Shown: positions 22,150-34,440, counted from the first letter of the stretch. The stretch: 64,000 nucleotides of DNA from Bretschneidera sinensis (GCA_023935145.1 CM043700.1:107138400-107202399), one strand, 5' to 3'. A program made the numbers and translations. Notes: a model not told the origin generated them from the sequence alone.

Positions 22150-22312
22150 CTGCAAGTCCAAAATGTTGTAAGCATTGCCCGCATCATCTTGGGCCCAGGG
22201 CAAGTCAGAGGCATACCTCCACTGTCCATCAACAATAAACCTGTACTGGTAAACACCTGATGGCAGTACTTTCATGATAGTGAAGTCTTTCCCAGATCTC
22301 TGCAAGGGAATT
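22150..22312 (-). CDS. KINB2: KINB2 exon 3: second half of carbohydrate-binding module
   Basis: This exon of 163 nt completes the CBM48 (AMPK glycogen-binding-like) fold of the beta subunit. It reads [20 protein letters not shown], then [18 protein letters not shown] and [13 protein letters not shown]. The acceptor is TTGATCAG/A at 22312, so the first base completes an Arg codon begun in exon 2. The donor is CAG/GTAAAC at 22149-22148, phase 0. A downstream AG within CCCTTGCAG would lose four residues (Ile-Pro-Leu-Gln) expected from relatives and is not preferred. Plant SnRK1 beta subunits keep the fold but bind starch or maltose weakly and mainly act as targeting and scaffold subunits. Confidence 0.93.
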
Positions 22313-22404
22313 CTGATCAACATAGCATAGTGAGACATGTATATTGCAATTCATAAAGCAGTGTTAAAAATAAGAGAATATATAGAGCAATGAATTCCTG
22401 AAAC

Positions 22405-22583
22405 CTTATCTTCCAGTTATCCCACGATCCCTCCAAAGAAACTTCCTTGCCACCATGGCTCCACATAATCATCGTTGGAATTGCTTGCTCGATGGGTATG
22501 TCTTCATACCCTGTAGTGGTTTGCATCCATGACGGGCTTAGGATGTGAATTTCATCGGGTCTTTGCAATGGAACTACTGGAAC
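22405..22583 (-). CDS. KINB2: KINB2 exon 2: linker and first half of CBM48
   Basis: The exon has 179 nt between TTTTGCAG/GTTCC (acceptor, 22583) and GATAAG/GTTTCAG (donor, 22404-22403). It reads [20 protein letters not shown], then the variable linker, then [21 protein letters not shown], the start of the carbohydrate-binding module with the conserved Gly-Ser-Trp-Asp-Asn-Trp. Intron 2 is only 92 bp. The phase (59 codons plus two bases) fits exon 3 exactly. The order of conserved blocks matches KINB2 rather than KINB3, which lacks this N-terminal part. Confidence 0.93.
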
Positions 22584-23370
22584 CTGCAAAAGAGAAGCAT
22601 AGGAATGAAATGAAAATCACAATGAACAAGAAGCATGTCTAAGAGATTCACATCACAAGTAACTATTCACTACACACAAATCCTGATCTAATCAACTTTG
22701 TCTGTCATGCAAACGCAAGCCTAGACTTTTGTAAGCAAGTTAAACAAACAGCAATATCAAAACTAAGCACTTTATCCTGTATTGAAACCAGGTGTTATAC
22801 TTCTTATATCAAGTAATCATTTCACGTTCATCAAGCATCCAAGTGATCCAAACTACAAGCACATTGAGAATAACCATACGGCTAATGTTTAACGAACACG
22901 GAAAGATATTTCAGAGGCTGAATCAATACCTTCCAACACAAAGTAACTGATGTAGAGAAATTTTGGCCCAAAACCCAAAAAAAATCTTTCTACAAACTAA
23001 ATCAAAGAGATTTGAGTGTTTAAACACACTAAACTGAAGATAAAAAGGCAATTAAATACTCACCGGAAAAAGTATAAAAAGAAACAAGAAAAAAGTCTAT
23101 GACTCATCAAACAATTTGCAACCTATTGAAAACCTAAACTTTCTCATAACCACTAAAACTAAATGATCAAAGAATTTCTCTTTTGCAGCAACAAATATAC
23201 TACACCCAAGCAAAATCCAACAAACTGAAAAACCAATACAACATGTCGATTCCATCTTAAAATTAATCGTTGATCAATAAACCCCAAGGAGAAAAGACCG
23301 CAATTTGAGAATCATTCACATAAACCCAACCTATCCCCAGCAATTAAAACACATCAAAAAGGAGACTAAC

Positions 23371-23568
23371 CTGAGGAGTGAACATCAAAGGGGACTGTGT
23401 GGCTCGAGGGCTGTGAGGAGGAGACTGGCCCATGAGCTCAGGAGCTGCATGGTAGTCAACGTTGGTCCCATCAGGTGCACCCATGTCTTCTTGCACATTG
23501 TTGCTTCCTTCCTCGCCAACCCCAGATGGGCTATTGCTCCCATCTTCTCTTGCATTAACATTCCCCAT
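23371..23568 (-). CDS. KINB2: KINB2 exon 1: start, myristoylation signal
   Basis: The first coding exon has 66 codons (MGNVNAREDGSNSPSG to SPLMFTPQ). Gly2 in the MGNVNA context is a strong N-myristoylation signal, known to direct plant SnRK1 beta subunits to membranes. The Ser/Pro-rich block PELMGQSPPHSPRATQSPL is the best marker that this is the KINB2 type. The donor is CAG/GTTAGT at 23370-23369. The whole protein from four exons is 288 aa, close to the usual 280-290. SnRK1 is the energy-sensing kinase related to yeast SNF1 and animal AMPK. The beta subunit bridges alpha and gamma subunits and sets location and substrate choice. Confidence 0.95.
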
Positions 23569-23602
23569 TATATTTGTGCAGGGGCAAAGCCACGAATTTT
23601 CT
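23569..23602 (-). other. KINB2 5' untranslated part of exon 1 (putative acceptor)
   Basis: A pyrimidine-rich TTTCTGCCCTGCTTAG/AG occurs 34 bases before the start codon on the minus strand. It fits the 3' end of a 5'UTR intron that would begin near 24896 (AACG/GTAATTTC). This is inferred from splice signals only. Confidence 0.4.
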
Positions 23603-24896
23603 CTAAGCAGGGCAGAAATATGTGACTTTCATCACCTTCTATCCAAATAACAAAACAAAAATATAAGCTTTCATCACCTCTAAAGGGATCTAGATGATAA
23701 AACAAGAATGAGCAATGTATGACTTTCATCACCCATGAAGGAGAGGATCCAAATAACACAACGAAAATGTTATAGTGCACCTGAAACTTCAATTTTTGGG
23801 ATTGATGATAAAGAATTTGGCACTTAAAATTAAGGCCTACTTGTAACCAACACTCGAAAATATAATGGAAGGGGAAAAAAAGATAAGGAAAAAGAATACA
23901 AAATCCTTACATAATTCCATAGAGTTTTTTCCTTTATTAGGCCAAGTTCAACATCATAACATGTAACATTTAGAATCTCAGGTTCCTTCAAGTTCTTTCA
24001 GCAGCAAAAATAAGGTTCAAGGAATATGAGAATAAAATCCCCCACATATTTTAATGGAATGCACTTAATTAATAATCAGTTCCATCGGTTCTGGCTTTAC
24101 AGCAATACATCACACATTTGAAACTAAAAGAGTTCTGTTTCTTTAGCAGCAAAAATAAAGGGGAATTTTCACCTCAAAAAGGATCAAAAAGTAAATACAA
24201 TTTATCATGCAATCCAAACAATGCCCTAATTAATTCTAAACCATAAACAAACAGCTCCAGGCATAAAGCACAAGTTTTGAATGACGATTGGGATATAAAA
24301 AGAACATCAAATGGGCAATCAATAAGGAGTTGTTTAGTTTAAATATGAAACAGCTTCTAATGCTTTTAAGAGCCCAAATTGATATAGCAGTCTGCTTTCA
24401 ATAAATTAGCTATCATAATCGCCTTTAAGAGCAAAAATCTTAAATCCTAAATTCAAGTTTCAGTTTCAAAAGCAAGAAAATCACCTCCTAAATCCTAACC
24501 AAACAATGCCACAAACATGTCTACATCAAAAAAATACACAATCTCATATAAAACATAAATTGGTAAAAAAAAACGAATGATTAATTGACCTGTTAAATTT
24601 ACCTTCCTGCTTTCAAGAGCCGAAAATCGAATCAAGTTTATGCTTTCAAAATCCAAGCATTACAAAAATCTTAAATGCTAATAACCAAACATCACCCTTC
24701 CATTTCTAGACCAAAACCACACAACTCCAAAGCATCAATCAAAGAATTTACTATCTTACTGCCCAATAACACAATAAAAAAAAAATTAAAAAAAAAACCT
24801 ACTTTTCCTGCTTTTCTTAAGATCTAAAACCAATTCGATCTTTTACTTCTGAAAAGAAAAAAAAAACAAATAAAATAGTTAGAGTGGCGAAATTAC
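23603..24896 (-). other. Putative KINB2 5'UTR intron
   Basis: AT-rich sequence without recognisable genes between the putative donor (24896-24895) and acceptor near 23603. Introns in the 5' leader are common in plant regulatory genes. A strong alternative acceptor, TTTTCTTTTCAG, lies near 24850 and could be used with a donor further upstream. Confidence 0.4.
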
Positions 24897-25290
24897 CGTT
24901 GGAACCAGAGAATTGGGAGAGGAAAGCGGAGGACCAGAGCCAATGGGGAGGGAAAATTCCGTCAATTAAGCACTTGGAGGCCAAGTGCTGGTCATAGAGA
25001 TCGATCTGATGCTTGACCTTCACGGAGTCATCTTCGTCGCCGGCCCCGCTGTGCTGCGTGCTGAAGGAAGAGAAAGAAAGGTGAGCTAGTAGTGAAGTGG
25101 GGAGAGAAAAAAAGAGAGAGAAAGGAACTGGAAAAGAGAAGAAAGAAAACAGTGAAATTCTAAGGCTGAGTGCAGGTTTGCGTGATGTACTGAGGTTCAG
25201 TTTTGGGGTTGCACTCTGATGAGAGTCGAGACAGAGAAGTTGAGACGGGGGTTGAGTTGAGAAGAAGACAATTATGAGAATTTGGGCCAA
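24897..25290 (-). other. Putative KINB2 5' leader exon
   Basis: The minus strand here is C/T-rich and less AT-rich than the introns, with CTTTCTCTC-type runs common in plant leaders. It would be the non-coding first exon. The 157-aa frame at 24817-25290 does not resemble a protein family and was not taken as a gene. Confidence 0.4.
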
Positions 25291-25390
25291 AACAATATAC
25301 TGGGCTGGGCTTATTACTGGTTTTTTCTTTCCGTAAAATTTGAGCCTGGATCATGGCCTAGACCTATCCGGACAGTAGCTTGCCCCTTGT
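25291..25390 (-). promoter_or_regulatory. KINB2 core promoter region with GCCCA motifs
   Basis: On the minus strand, GCCCAGCCCA followed by AGTATATTG and GGCCCAAA lies at about 25290-25325. TGGGCC/TGGGCY (site II) motifs are frequent in promoters of constitutively expressed plant genes, and AGTATATTG could act as TATA box. The hAT transposon begins at 25391, so only about 100 bp of the original upstream region remains adjacent to the gene. Confidence 0.4.
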
Positions 25391-25483
25391 TTGGGGGTGG
25401 CAATGAGCCGTGCCGACCCACTAGACACTGCCACATGACATGCTGTGTTTGGTATGGTTCAAGTGGATAGGGTCGTATTAGGT

Positions 25484-25488
25484 CTAGC
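25484..25488. repeat. Target-site duplication CTAGC, left
   Basis: CTAGC precedes the Tekay LTR here and follows the other LTR at 34317-34321. The match of five bases brackets the whole element. Confidence 0.88.
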
Positions 25489-27135
25489 TGTAACGATTCA
25501 TCTCAGATTGGTTACCCTTGAGACGGTATCATCACGTTGTAAAATCTCATCACGACACATATATGCAATAATATAAAAACATATATCGACTGAAAATATA
25601 TATACATAAGTCCTCAACCCTCAACAGGGAAGTTATATTATTAAAATTCCAGCTGAAACCATATATACAACATATTATGTATGAATATTTACACAAAAAA
25701 AAAATAATTCTTCCATTAATCTGATGATGTGGACCACGTGACTTAGAGATAATAATTCAGTCTGAATCTCGGCTCACAATTTTATCTGTCATACCTACTA
25801 CCTGAAATTATTTAACAATGAGGAGTGAACTTCACAAACTCAGTGAATTAAATTTACTAGAAGTACTCGATTATATACTTCCAATCACATCTTATAATTC
25901 AATTGTTTCTAATTCACCAATATTAATCATCTATTTCTTCACATAAAATAATTCAGTCTTTCAAATAATCTTCACTATTCATTCATTTATTATCTCATAT
26001 AATTCAATAATAACATTCTATTATCACTACTCATATCATAATTCCAACCATTTATGAATCTCTTCTTAAATTAATCATCAAACATATCAATTTTTCTTCT
26101 CATATATTTAATTATCTTAAGACTATCAATTCAACATCATTATTTACCTTGTTATGAGGTTCAGAACATATAATCAACCAATCAAATAATTTTTATCATA
26201 TCATATCATATCATACTTTCATATTTCTTTCTCATCATATCTGTCTCTCTGTGAAACTCATTTATCTATCAATAATTTCACAATCAATACCGATACTTTA
26301 GTATCTCAATCAATAATAATCAATATTTAAAACAAATGTAATGCATGAATTTAAATTTTCTTTCTTTTTTCTCATCAGATCATTTCATATTATCATTGCC
26401 TTCTTAGTCTTTTCTTTTATGCATATGAGCAATAATATGCAAGCAAGCATACATCCAAGCATTCAATTTAACTATCTAGCTCTTTCTCAAAATTATTTTT
26501 TATCATATTTATTAAATTGTCTCCTCATATATCATATCAATTTTTCAATCATATTTTTCAGAAATTTCATAAAACTTCTCAACATATTTTTCATTCATCA
26601 ATCCTTTTAAAAATATAAATTCTTATATAATTAATATTCAACATACTCTAATTCCTAATCAATAAACCAATCAATTTTCATATATAACAGAAAATACATC
26701 ATTAAATTATTATAATTCACCCATTTATTCAAATATCATAAATTCATATTTTTATTGGTTTTGATTACAAAAAGTAAATCTAACTCACCATGTAGCACTT
26801 AAAGCTACATGTGGATTACCATTTTGCCTTTCCTACTCATTTTAGCAATTTCTTGAGATTGCCGATCACCAACACCTAATCATAAACTTTCATAAATCTT
26901 ACTATTTCATAACTTAATTCAAACAATATAATTATTTAATTATGAGTCTTATTAAAAGTTTACCTCAAATATGATGAAGTCTTGCTATTGTAATTGAATG
27001 ACTGTATTATCTCTAGTATTAGAGAAATTTTTTTTATAACTTTTTGCTAAGAAATTTGAATTGAAGAAAGAAGAAAACCAAACGGGATTTAGTAAGAATA
27101 ACAAAACAAGTCTCAGACTTATTAACCTTTTTTGG

Positions 27136-27340
27136 TTTATTTATTTATGAAGTGTCTTGCTGCATGCAAAACACTTCCATTTCATATACCTTTATTCTAC
27201 ACATGGACGCTTAGTGTCCAGCTGTTTGCCTCTTTTACCTTTTTTTTTCCTCCTTTTCTCACAAAAGCCTACACCTGGATGCACGTCCAGGTGCCCCCTC
27301 CCCATTTTTTTCTTTGTAACCACACCTGGACGCTTCCAGG
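27136..27340 (-). promoter_or_regulatory. LTR promoter region: palindromes upstream of a TATA-like box
   Basis: Palindromic units at 27201-27222, 27272-27293 (CACCTGGATGCACGTCCAGG core) and 27321-27340 lie 50-200 bases upstream, on the minus strand, of CATAAATAAATAAACC (about 27135-27150). The same layout recurs in the other LTR near 34010-34220. Confidence 0.5.
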
Positions 27341-27362
27341 TTTTTTTTTCTTTAATAATAAA

Positions 27363-27364
27363 TC

Positions 27365-27397
<33 letters not shown>
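27363..27397. repeat. (AT)n microsatellite in LTR
   Basis: About sixteen AT dinucleotides. The other LTR has only a few at the corresponding site (34240-34247), so the run expanded after insertion. Confidence 0.9.
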
Positions 27398-27400
<3 letters not shown>

Positions 27401-27477
27401 TTAATTCCATGTAATATCTATCAAATTATTTCTTTATCCTTACTTTAAGAATACGGTATTACAATTCTACCCGCTTT

Positions 27478-28800
27478 ATAAAAATTTCATCCCTGAAATT
27501 TTCTATTTTCTTATCTAACTGATGAAAAAGTTAGGGGTACTCTTTCCTCATTCTTGCCTCATGCTTCCAAGTAATTTCTTCAACATCTTTGTTCTGCCAT
27601 AATACTTTAATCAAATGAATAACTTTATTACGCATGACTTGTTCCTTTCTGTCTAGAATTTTGAACACATTGTGTAATTACTTTAACTCTGGATGCAAAT
27701 CCAATATGTATGCTACTGGTCCAACTCTTTCAATTACCTCATATGGCTCCCCAAAACTCGGACTCAACTTTCCTTTCTTTTTAAATCTCAATACACTCTT
27801 CAAAGGAGATATCTTCAAAAACACCCAGTCACCAACCTGAAACTCAAGAGGTCGTCTTCTATTATCAATATATCCCTTTTGTCTGTTCTATGCTGCTCTA
27901 AGGTTCATTTTAACCAATTTGATCCTCTCAATAGTCAAATAGATAATTTCTAGACCAAATACCTTTCTTTCTCCAACTTCTCCCAACATACTGGAGTTCT
28001 GCACCTTCTACCGTATAAAGCCTCAAATGGTTCTATCCCAATATTAGTTTGATACTGATTATTGTATGCAAACTCGATCAAAGGTAAATAAGTATCTCAG
28101 CTCACTGAAAAACTCAATACACTTACCCTCAACATATCTTCTAGTATTCTGATGATTATCTTTGTCTGCTCATCAATTTTAATATGAAAAGCTGTACTAA
28201 ACTACAATTGCGTACCCATAGCTTTTTGAAAACCCCTCCAAAATCTAGAAGTGAATCTAGAATCTCTATATGATATAATGCTTAAAGGTACTCCATGTAG
28301 TCTCACAATTTCTGCTAAATATAATTCAACCAACTTTTCAAGACTCCAGGTAGTTTTAATAGGAAGAAAATGTGAAGACTTAGAGAATCTATCCACTATA
28401 ACCCATACAGCATCATGACCTCTCTAGGTATGGGGAAAACCAAAAATAAAATCCATACTTACATTCTTCTATGGCCATTCAAGTACTGGAAGAGGCTGTA
28501 ATAAACCTATTGGATGTTTATTCTCAAATTTCACTTGTTGACAAATCAAACATCTAGAAATATACTCAGCTGCATTCTTCTTCATCCATGACCACTAATA
28601 ATTCTATCTCAACCCCTTATACATTTTATTATTACCCGGGTGCATAGAATACACAAAATCATGAGCATCTTTTGATATATTCTTTCTCATCTCAACATCA
28701 TTGGGAACACAAACTCTATGTCCCAATACCATCATACCATCTTCTTTAGTTCTAAACTCAGTCGGTTTCACACTCAATATTTCATGTTTGATCTTCTCTA
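27478..28800 (-). pseudogene. Tekay integrase and C-terminal region, broken
   Basis: The block 28202-28396 reads [20 protein letters not shown], then [21 protein letters not shown]. The first catalytic Asp (in MDR) is present. The second, expected right after Ile-Ser, is Tyr. Downstream pieces LIEFAYNNQYQTNIGIEPFE and ALYGRRCRTP (about 28000-28070) match the integrase end. The region 27500-27600 (EITWKHEARMRKEYP) resembles the Tekay chromodomain-like tail. At least six stops lie between them. No active integrase is expected. Confidence 0.8.
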
Positions 28801-28822
28801 TCCCTTCATCTCTACTCTGTAT

Positions 28823-30377
28823 CTATAACAAGCGATCAATAATAGAAGATTGTACCACCATATTTGCCATCAATACTTCTCTATCATTGATACTTAACTG
28901 CATTCTTATTTCTCTCAGTTCTATCATCAAGCTAATATCATGACTCCCAATAGAAGCTAATCTCCCTGTAGACTTTCTACTCAATGCATCAGCTACTACA
29001 TTAGCCTTCATTGGATAATAGTGAATTGTACAATCATAGTCACTAATCAACTCCATCCACCTCATCTACCTTCAGATTCAACTCTTTCTGGGTAGGTAAA
29101 TCCGTCAAACTTTTATAATCAGTAAAAAATTTCACAAGTGGCTCCATACATATGATGTTTCCAAATCTTTAAAGCAAAAACTATGACAACCAATTCTAAA
29201 TCATGGGTCGGATAGTTTCTCTCATAATACTTCAATTGCTTAGAAGTATAAGCTATAACTTTCCCATGTTGCATTAACACACATCCCAACCCCTAATGTG
29301 ACACATCACTATATACCACAAATCCTTCATCACCAGAAGGAAGCACTCATATAGGAGCACTAGTCAATTTCTCTTTCAACAACTGGAAACTCCTCTCACA
29401 TTCTTTTGACCACATAAACTTCACTCATTTCTGGTCAATCTGGTCAATGGTCCAGCAATAATAGAAAAATTATAGATAAACCTCTTATAATAACCAGCCA
29501 ACCCCAAAAAGCTTCTAATTTCAGTCACGCTGGTAAGTCTTTCCCAATTCAACACTGCCTCTACTTTCTGTAGGTCAAGTACTATACCATCTCTTGACAC
29601 AACATGCCCCAAAAAAGATATTTCACTCAATCAAAACTTGAACTTAGAGAGCTTTCCATACAATTTCTCTTTCCTCAAAATTTTCAATACTATTTCTAAA
29701 TGTTGCCCATGCTCCTCTTCATTCTTAGAATATACCAGAATATCATCAATAAATACAATCACAAATCTATCAAAGAATGATTTAAACACCTGATTCATTA
29801 GATCCATAAATGTTGCAAGAGCATTAAATAACCCAAATGGCATACAAGGAACTCATGAAGGCCATAGCATGTCCGAAAAGCAGTCTTAGGCACGTCTCCC
29901 TCCTTTATCCTCAATTGATGATAACCCAATCTCAAATCTATCTTAGAAAACACTCTAGCCCCCTGTAACTACTTGAATAAATCATCTATCATGGGTAAAT
30001 GATATTTATTCTTGATGGTGATCTTATTCAACTATCTATAATTAATACACAACCTCATCATTCTTCTTCACAAACAACACAGGGGCTCCCTAAGGCGACA
30101 TACTAGGTCGAATAAATTGTTTATCTAGCAATTCCTAAAGTTGAACTCTCAATTCTCTCAACTCAGCTAGTGCCATTCCATAAGGTGTTATAGATGTAGG
30201 TACTGATCTCGGAATTACCTCAATAGAAAACTCATTCTCCCTATTGGGAGGCAACCCAGACAACTCCTCAAGGAACGCATCATAAAAATATTTTACTACT
30301 AAGATTTCTTCTAACTTCCTAATTTCCTTTATAGAATCCACCACATACGTCAAATATCCCTCACAACCCTTCTTCAA
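28823..30377 (-). pseudogene. Tekay reverse transcriptase and RNase H, broken
   Basis: Blocks in order on the minus strand: LVQLSGLPPNRENEFSIEV-type pre-RT segment (30135-30377); GAPVLFVKKND near 30080; [20 protein letters not shown] then [20 protein letters not shown] with the catalytic Asp pair (29631-29843); ISFLGHVVSRDGI and SFLGLAGYYKRFI (29421-29630); RNase H near 29100-29400; and SDYDCTIHYYPMKANVVADA then LSRKS (28823-29065). Stops separate these, one at about 30092 where a Trp is normally found. Confidence 0.85.
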
Positions 30378-30391
30378 CCTTTTACTAGCAG

Positions 30392-32223
30392 TTAGGACAG
30401 AAATAAGACAATTGGAAATATCTTACGTTTTCCCTGAAAATTAAACTTCTCTTGTCCTGGTATCCTGAACACTACGTTCTTCCTAAAATAATCTACCCAA
30501 GCATAATATGCAGATAACCAATTCTTCCTTAGAATTAAATCAAAATCTGTTATATCTAAAGGTAACAAATCAACTTTAAATTCTCCATCATCCATACTAA
30601 TCACACAACCCCGATAAATTGTTCTAATAATAAACCTATCTATAGTAGGAACCTCAACAATAACAACATGCATCAAAAGACTAACACTAGCATCAATAGA
30701 TTTCATATAAACACTGGATGCAAAAGAATGAGTTACACCAGGATCAATCAATAATCTAGTAGGTCTATCAAGAATAGATATCATACCCATAAAAATATCG
30801 AGAGTGGCATGTGCATCCTGTTGAGTCAACGTATAGACTTTGTTGTCTCTGGGCTGTAATTGACCACCGTGTCCTCTCTCAGCTATTGATCATCTGCCTT
30901 TACCCCGCATACTCCCTGATCCACCACCTCTCTCCACCTGTTTTCTCCCAACACCCCTAGCACCTATCTGAACAGATTTCCTTACTAGACAATCTACACT
31001 AATATGTCCTCCCTCATTATATACAAAGCATATTAAAGTAGGACGCGTCTGATTGCATCTAAAGCAAACTCTTACATCTCGATCATACATCAGATTACCA
31101 CTTCTCCTTGGTGGCATACTTACTTATCTACCATAACTTCCAGTTCCCATAACCTGTCTCACAAATCTATGGGTCCTACCAATATTACTCTGAGCTACAG
31201 AAGTAACAGATCTTACTTGCCTCTGACTTTGTATTACAGTTCCCTGTGACAAGGAACTCCCCCTCTAGGGTGGTCCCCCACCCTGAACACTCATACTACT
31301 ACCACCTCTGGGTCCTTCAAATCTAGACCTCTTCAGTTAATACCTCTAAATTCCATCACATCCTTCTCAATCTGTAATGTTTTGTCTACTATAATAGCAT
31401 AATTCCCAATACCCATATAAGAGAGTTTAGTCTGAATTTTATAGTGCAACCCATCTAAAAATCTCTTATATTTTCTCTCCTCCGTATTTACTAACTCAGG
31501 TAAAAACCTCGACAGGGCTATAATTCTACTATCATACTTAGCCACAAATAAAGTATTCTGCCTTAAATGAATAAAATCTTTTTCTTGTTATGCTCAAAAC
31601 GTATCTAAAAAATACTTCGCAAAGAACACATCCTTAAACTTACATCAAGTTAATGGTTGATCTATCTGTGTACTCAATTTAGGCAGAATATCCTCCCGCT
31701 ATTGAGAAGCCTCACCTTCCAGCTTAAATGATCAAAAGCAATCTTCTGCCTATCTGTCACTGATAAGACTTCAAAATATTTCTCAACATGTTTAATCCAC
31801 TACTCAGCTTCAATAAGATTTACAGATCCTTTAAAAGACTAGGGTTTAAACTTAATAAATCTCACAAAATAATCCTCTTGCATCTCATGTGCAAACACAT
31901 CCTCTCCCTCATAAACCTCTTGTCTCACCACATTAGGTTTCGTTTTACCCCTTTTCCTCTAATTTCCTCTATAAATTATCAGCCCTTTCTTCTACTGCAT
32001 TCATTCTCTATATAGCACGATCAAGAACTTCTCTCAATTCATCCCTCATAATATCAGATTCTCTCACACCTCTACTAGTATCAACTGTACTAGCAACCTG
32101 TTCCCTTGCATGAATCACAGACTCGACCTCCCTTTCCACTTCAACTCTTCTAAATATTGGGGGTCTATCATGTCCTCTCTTATTTAGAACTCTACCTCTA
32201 GCTCTAGTACGTCCATGTGTCAT
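30392..32223 (-). pseudogene. Tekay gag and protease, broken
   Basis: The gag frame starts MTHGRTRARGRVLNKRGHDR at 32223. The capsid-like block is at 31333-31545 (RFLPELVNTEERKYKRFLDG). The knuckle region (30890-31117) reads CFRCNQTRPTLICFVYNEGG and then HISVDC, so one of the Cys/His positions is altered. The protease at 30392-30829 contains LLIDPGVTHSFAS with the catalytic Asp in an Asp-Pro-Gly context. Several stops and frame changes interrupt the series (near 31120-31330 and 31550-31800). Confidence 0.8.
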
Positions 32224-32309
32224 CCCCAGACTCTGTATTAAAATGTAGTTTATTTCAATCTTCCGCTTCTTCAATTTTTTATGCAGTCTACAGAATCATA
32301 AAACCTTAT

Positions 32310-32321
32310 GCTCTGATACCA
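32310..32321 (-). other. Primer-binding site of the Tekay element
   Basis: TGGTATCAGAGC on the minus strand, four bases inside the 5' LTR. It is complementary to the 3' end of initiator methionine tRNA. Confidence 0.93.
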
Positions 32322-32325
32322 AAAT

Positions 32326-34316
32326 TGTAACGACCCATCCCGGGTTGGCCACCTTCGAGATGATGTCGTCACGTTTTGAAATCCTAGCACGACACATATA
32401 TGCAACAATATAAAAACATATATCGATTGAAAATATATATACATATGTCCTCAACTCTCAACATGGGAGTTACATTATTAAAATCTCAACTGAAACCATA
32501 TATACAACATATTATGCATGAATATTTACAACAACAAAAATTCTTCCATTAGTCTGAGGATGTGGATCACGAGGCTTACAGATAATAATTCAGTCTGAAT
32601 CTCGGCTTACAATTCTATCTATCTTGTTTGCTACCTAAAATTATTTAATAATGAGGAGTAAGCTTCACAAGCTCAGTGAATTAAATTTAGTAAAAGTACT
32701 CGATTATATACTTCCAATCACATCTTATAATTCAATCATTTCTAATTCACCAATATTAATCATCTATTTCTTCACATATAATAATTCATTCTTTCAAATA
32801 ATCTTCTAATATTCATTCATTTATTATCTCATATAATTCAGTAATAACATTCTATTATCACTACTCATATCATAATTCCAACCATTTATCAATCTCTTAA
32901 ATTAATCATCAAACATATCAATTTTTCTTCTCATATATTTAATCATCTTGAGATTATCAATTCAACATCATTATTTACCTCATTATGAGGTTCATAACGT
33001 ATAATTAATTAATCAAATAATTTTTATCATATCATACATTCATATTTCTTTCTCATCATGTTTGTCCCTCTGTGAGACTCATTTATTTATCAATAATTTC
33101 ACAATCAAGACTGATACTTTAGTATCTCAATCAATAATAATCAATATTTAAAACAAATGCAATGCATGAATTTAAATTTTCTTTATTTATTTCTTTCTCA
33201 TCAAATCATTTCATATTATCATCTGGGAACGTCTTCCCGCATGTCGACATGTTTCAACTAGACCAGCTGCCTTCCTGGTCTTTTCTTTTATGCATATGAG
33301 CAATAATATGCAAGCAAGCGTACATCCAAGCATTCAATTCAACTATCTAACTCTTTCTCAAAATTATTTTTATCATATTTATTAAATTGTCTCATCATAT
33401 ATCATATCAAATTTTCAATCATATTTTATATAAATTCTTATGTAATTAATATTCAACATACTTTCTAATTCATCCATTATTTTAAAAATATAAATTCTTA
33501 TGTAATTAATATTCAACATACTTTCTAATTCATAATCAATAAACCAATCAATTTTCATATATAACAGAAAATACATCATTAAATCATTATAATTCACTCA
33601 TTTATTCAAATATCATAAATTCATATTTTTATTGGTTTTGATTACTAAAAGTAAATCTTACTCACCACGTAGCACTTAAAGCTACCTGTGGATCACCTCC
33701 TTGCATTTTTTGCTCTTTTCAGCAATTTCTTGAGATTGCTGATCACCAACACCTAATCACAAACTTTTATAAATCTTACTACTTCATAACTTAATTCAAA
33801 TAATATAATTATTTAATTATGTGTCTTATTAAAAATTTACCTCAAATATGATGAAGTCTTGCTATTGTAATTGAATGACTATACTATCTCTAATGTTGGA
33901 GAAATTTTCTTTATAACCTTTTGCTAAGAAATTTGAATTGGAAAAAGAAGAAAATCAAACAGGATTTGGTAAGAATAACAAAACAAGTCTCAGACTTATA
34001 ATTTTTTTTTTGTTTATTTATTTATGAAGTGTCTTGCTGCATGCAAAACAATTCTATTTCATATACCTCTATTCTACACCTAGATGCTTAGTGTCCATGT
34101 GTTTGCCTTTTTGCCTTTTTTCCTCATTTTCTCACAAAAGCTTACACCTGGACGCGCGTCGAGGTGCCCCCCCCCCATTTTTTTCTTCTTTTTAACCACA
34201 CTTGGATGCTTCCAGGTTTTTTTAATAGTAAATCTTTCATATATGTATTATTTTAATTCCATGTAATATCTATCAAATTACTTCTTTACCCTTACTTTAA
34301 GAATACGGGTATTACT
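32326..34316 (-). repeat. 5' LTR of the Tekay element
   Basis: 1,991 bp. The terminal base of the ATTACA end appears mutated (ATTACT at 34311-34316) if the CTAGC duplication is taken as 34317-34321. It contains a local duplication of 'aaatataaattcttatgtaatt' type sequence near 33424-33535. A palindrome of the CACCTGGACGCG type lies near 34146-34167. Confidence 0.9.
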
Positions 34317-34321
34317 CTAGC
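34317..34321. repeat. Target-site duplication CTAGC, right
   Basis: Matches 25484-25488. Confidence 0.88.
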
Positions 34322-34440
34322 TTTTGAGGCCCACTGCATGGCACGAAAGAAAGGCACGACTCGACACGAGGCCCAACACGACAAGGTACGAAGCACGGTA
34401 TAGTCTGACACGACACGAGGCACGACCTATAACATGTAAT

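Larger units (their letters stand above)
25489..27463 (-). repeat. 3' LTR of the Tekay element
   Basis: 1,975 bp. It is similar throughout to 32326-34316 but lacks about 40 bases that the other LTR has near 33221-33278 (including CATGTCGACATG). The polypurine-type AAAGCGGGTAGAAT lies just inside the element at 27464-27477 (minus). Confidence 0.92.
25489..34316 (-). mobile_element. Tekay/Del-type Ty3/gypsy retrotransposon, complete structure, coding decayed
   Basis: An 8.83-kb element on the minus strand with LTRs 25489-27463 (3') and 32326-34316 (5'), starting TGTAACGA and ending ATTACA (plus-strand reading), and a 5-bp duplication CTAGC. The primer-binding site TGGTATCAGAGC (32310-32321, minus) lies four bases from the 5' LTR. 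The internal order is gag, protease, reverse transcriptase, RNase H, integrase, which is the Ty3/gypsy order. The integrase segment ([20 protein letters not shown]) and the C-terminal region resembling a chromodomain, near 27500-27600, point to the Tekay lineage. Many in-frame stops make it inactive. It interrupts the hAT element. Confidence 0.9.

Noticed and set aside
23305..23650. Plus-strand frames opposite KINB2 exon 1
   Set aside because: They are antisense shadows of the KINB2 coding exon.
24817..25290. Minus-strand 157-aa frame upstream of KINB2
   Set aside because: Its Ser/Phe/Leu-rich composition follows the C/T-rich leader, and it continues across putative splice sites. It was kept only as a leader exon.
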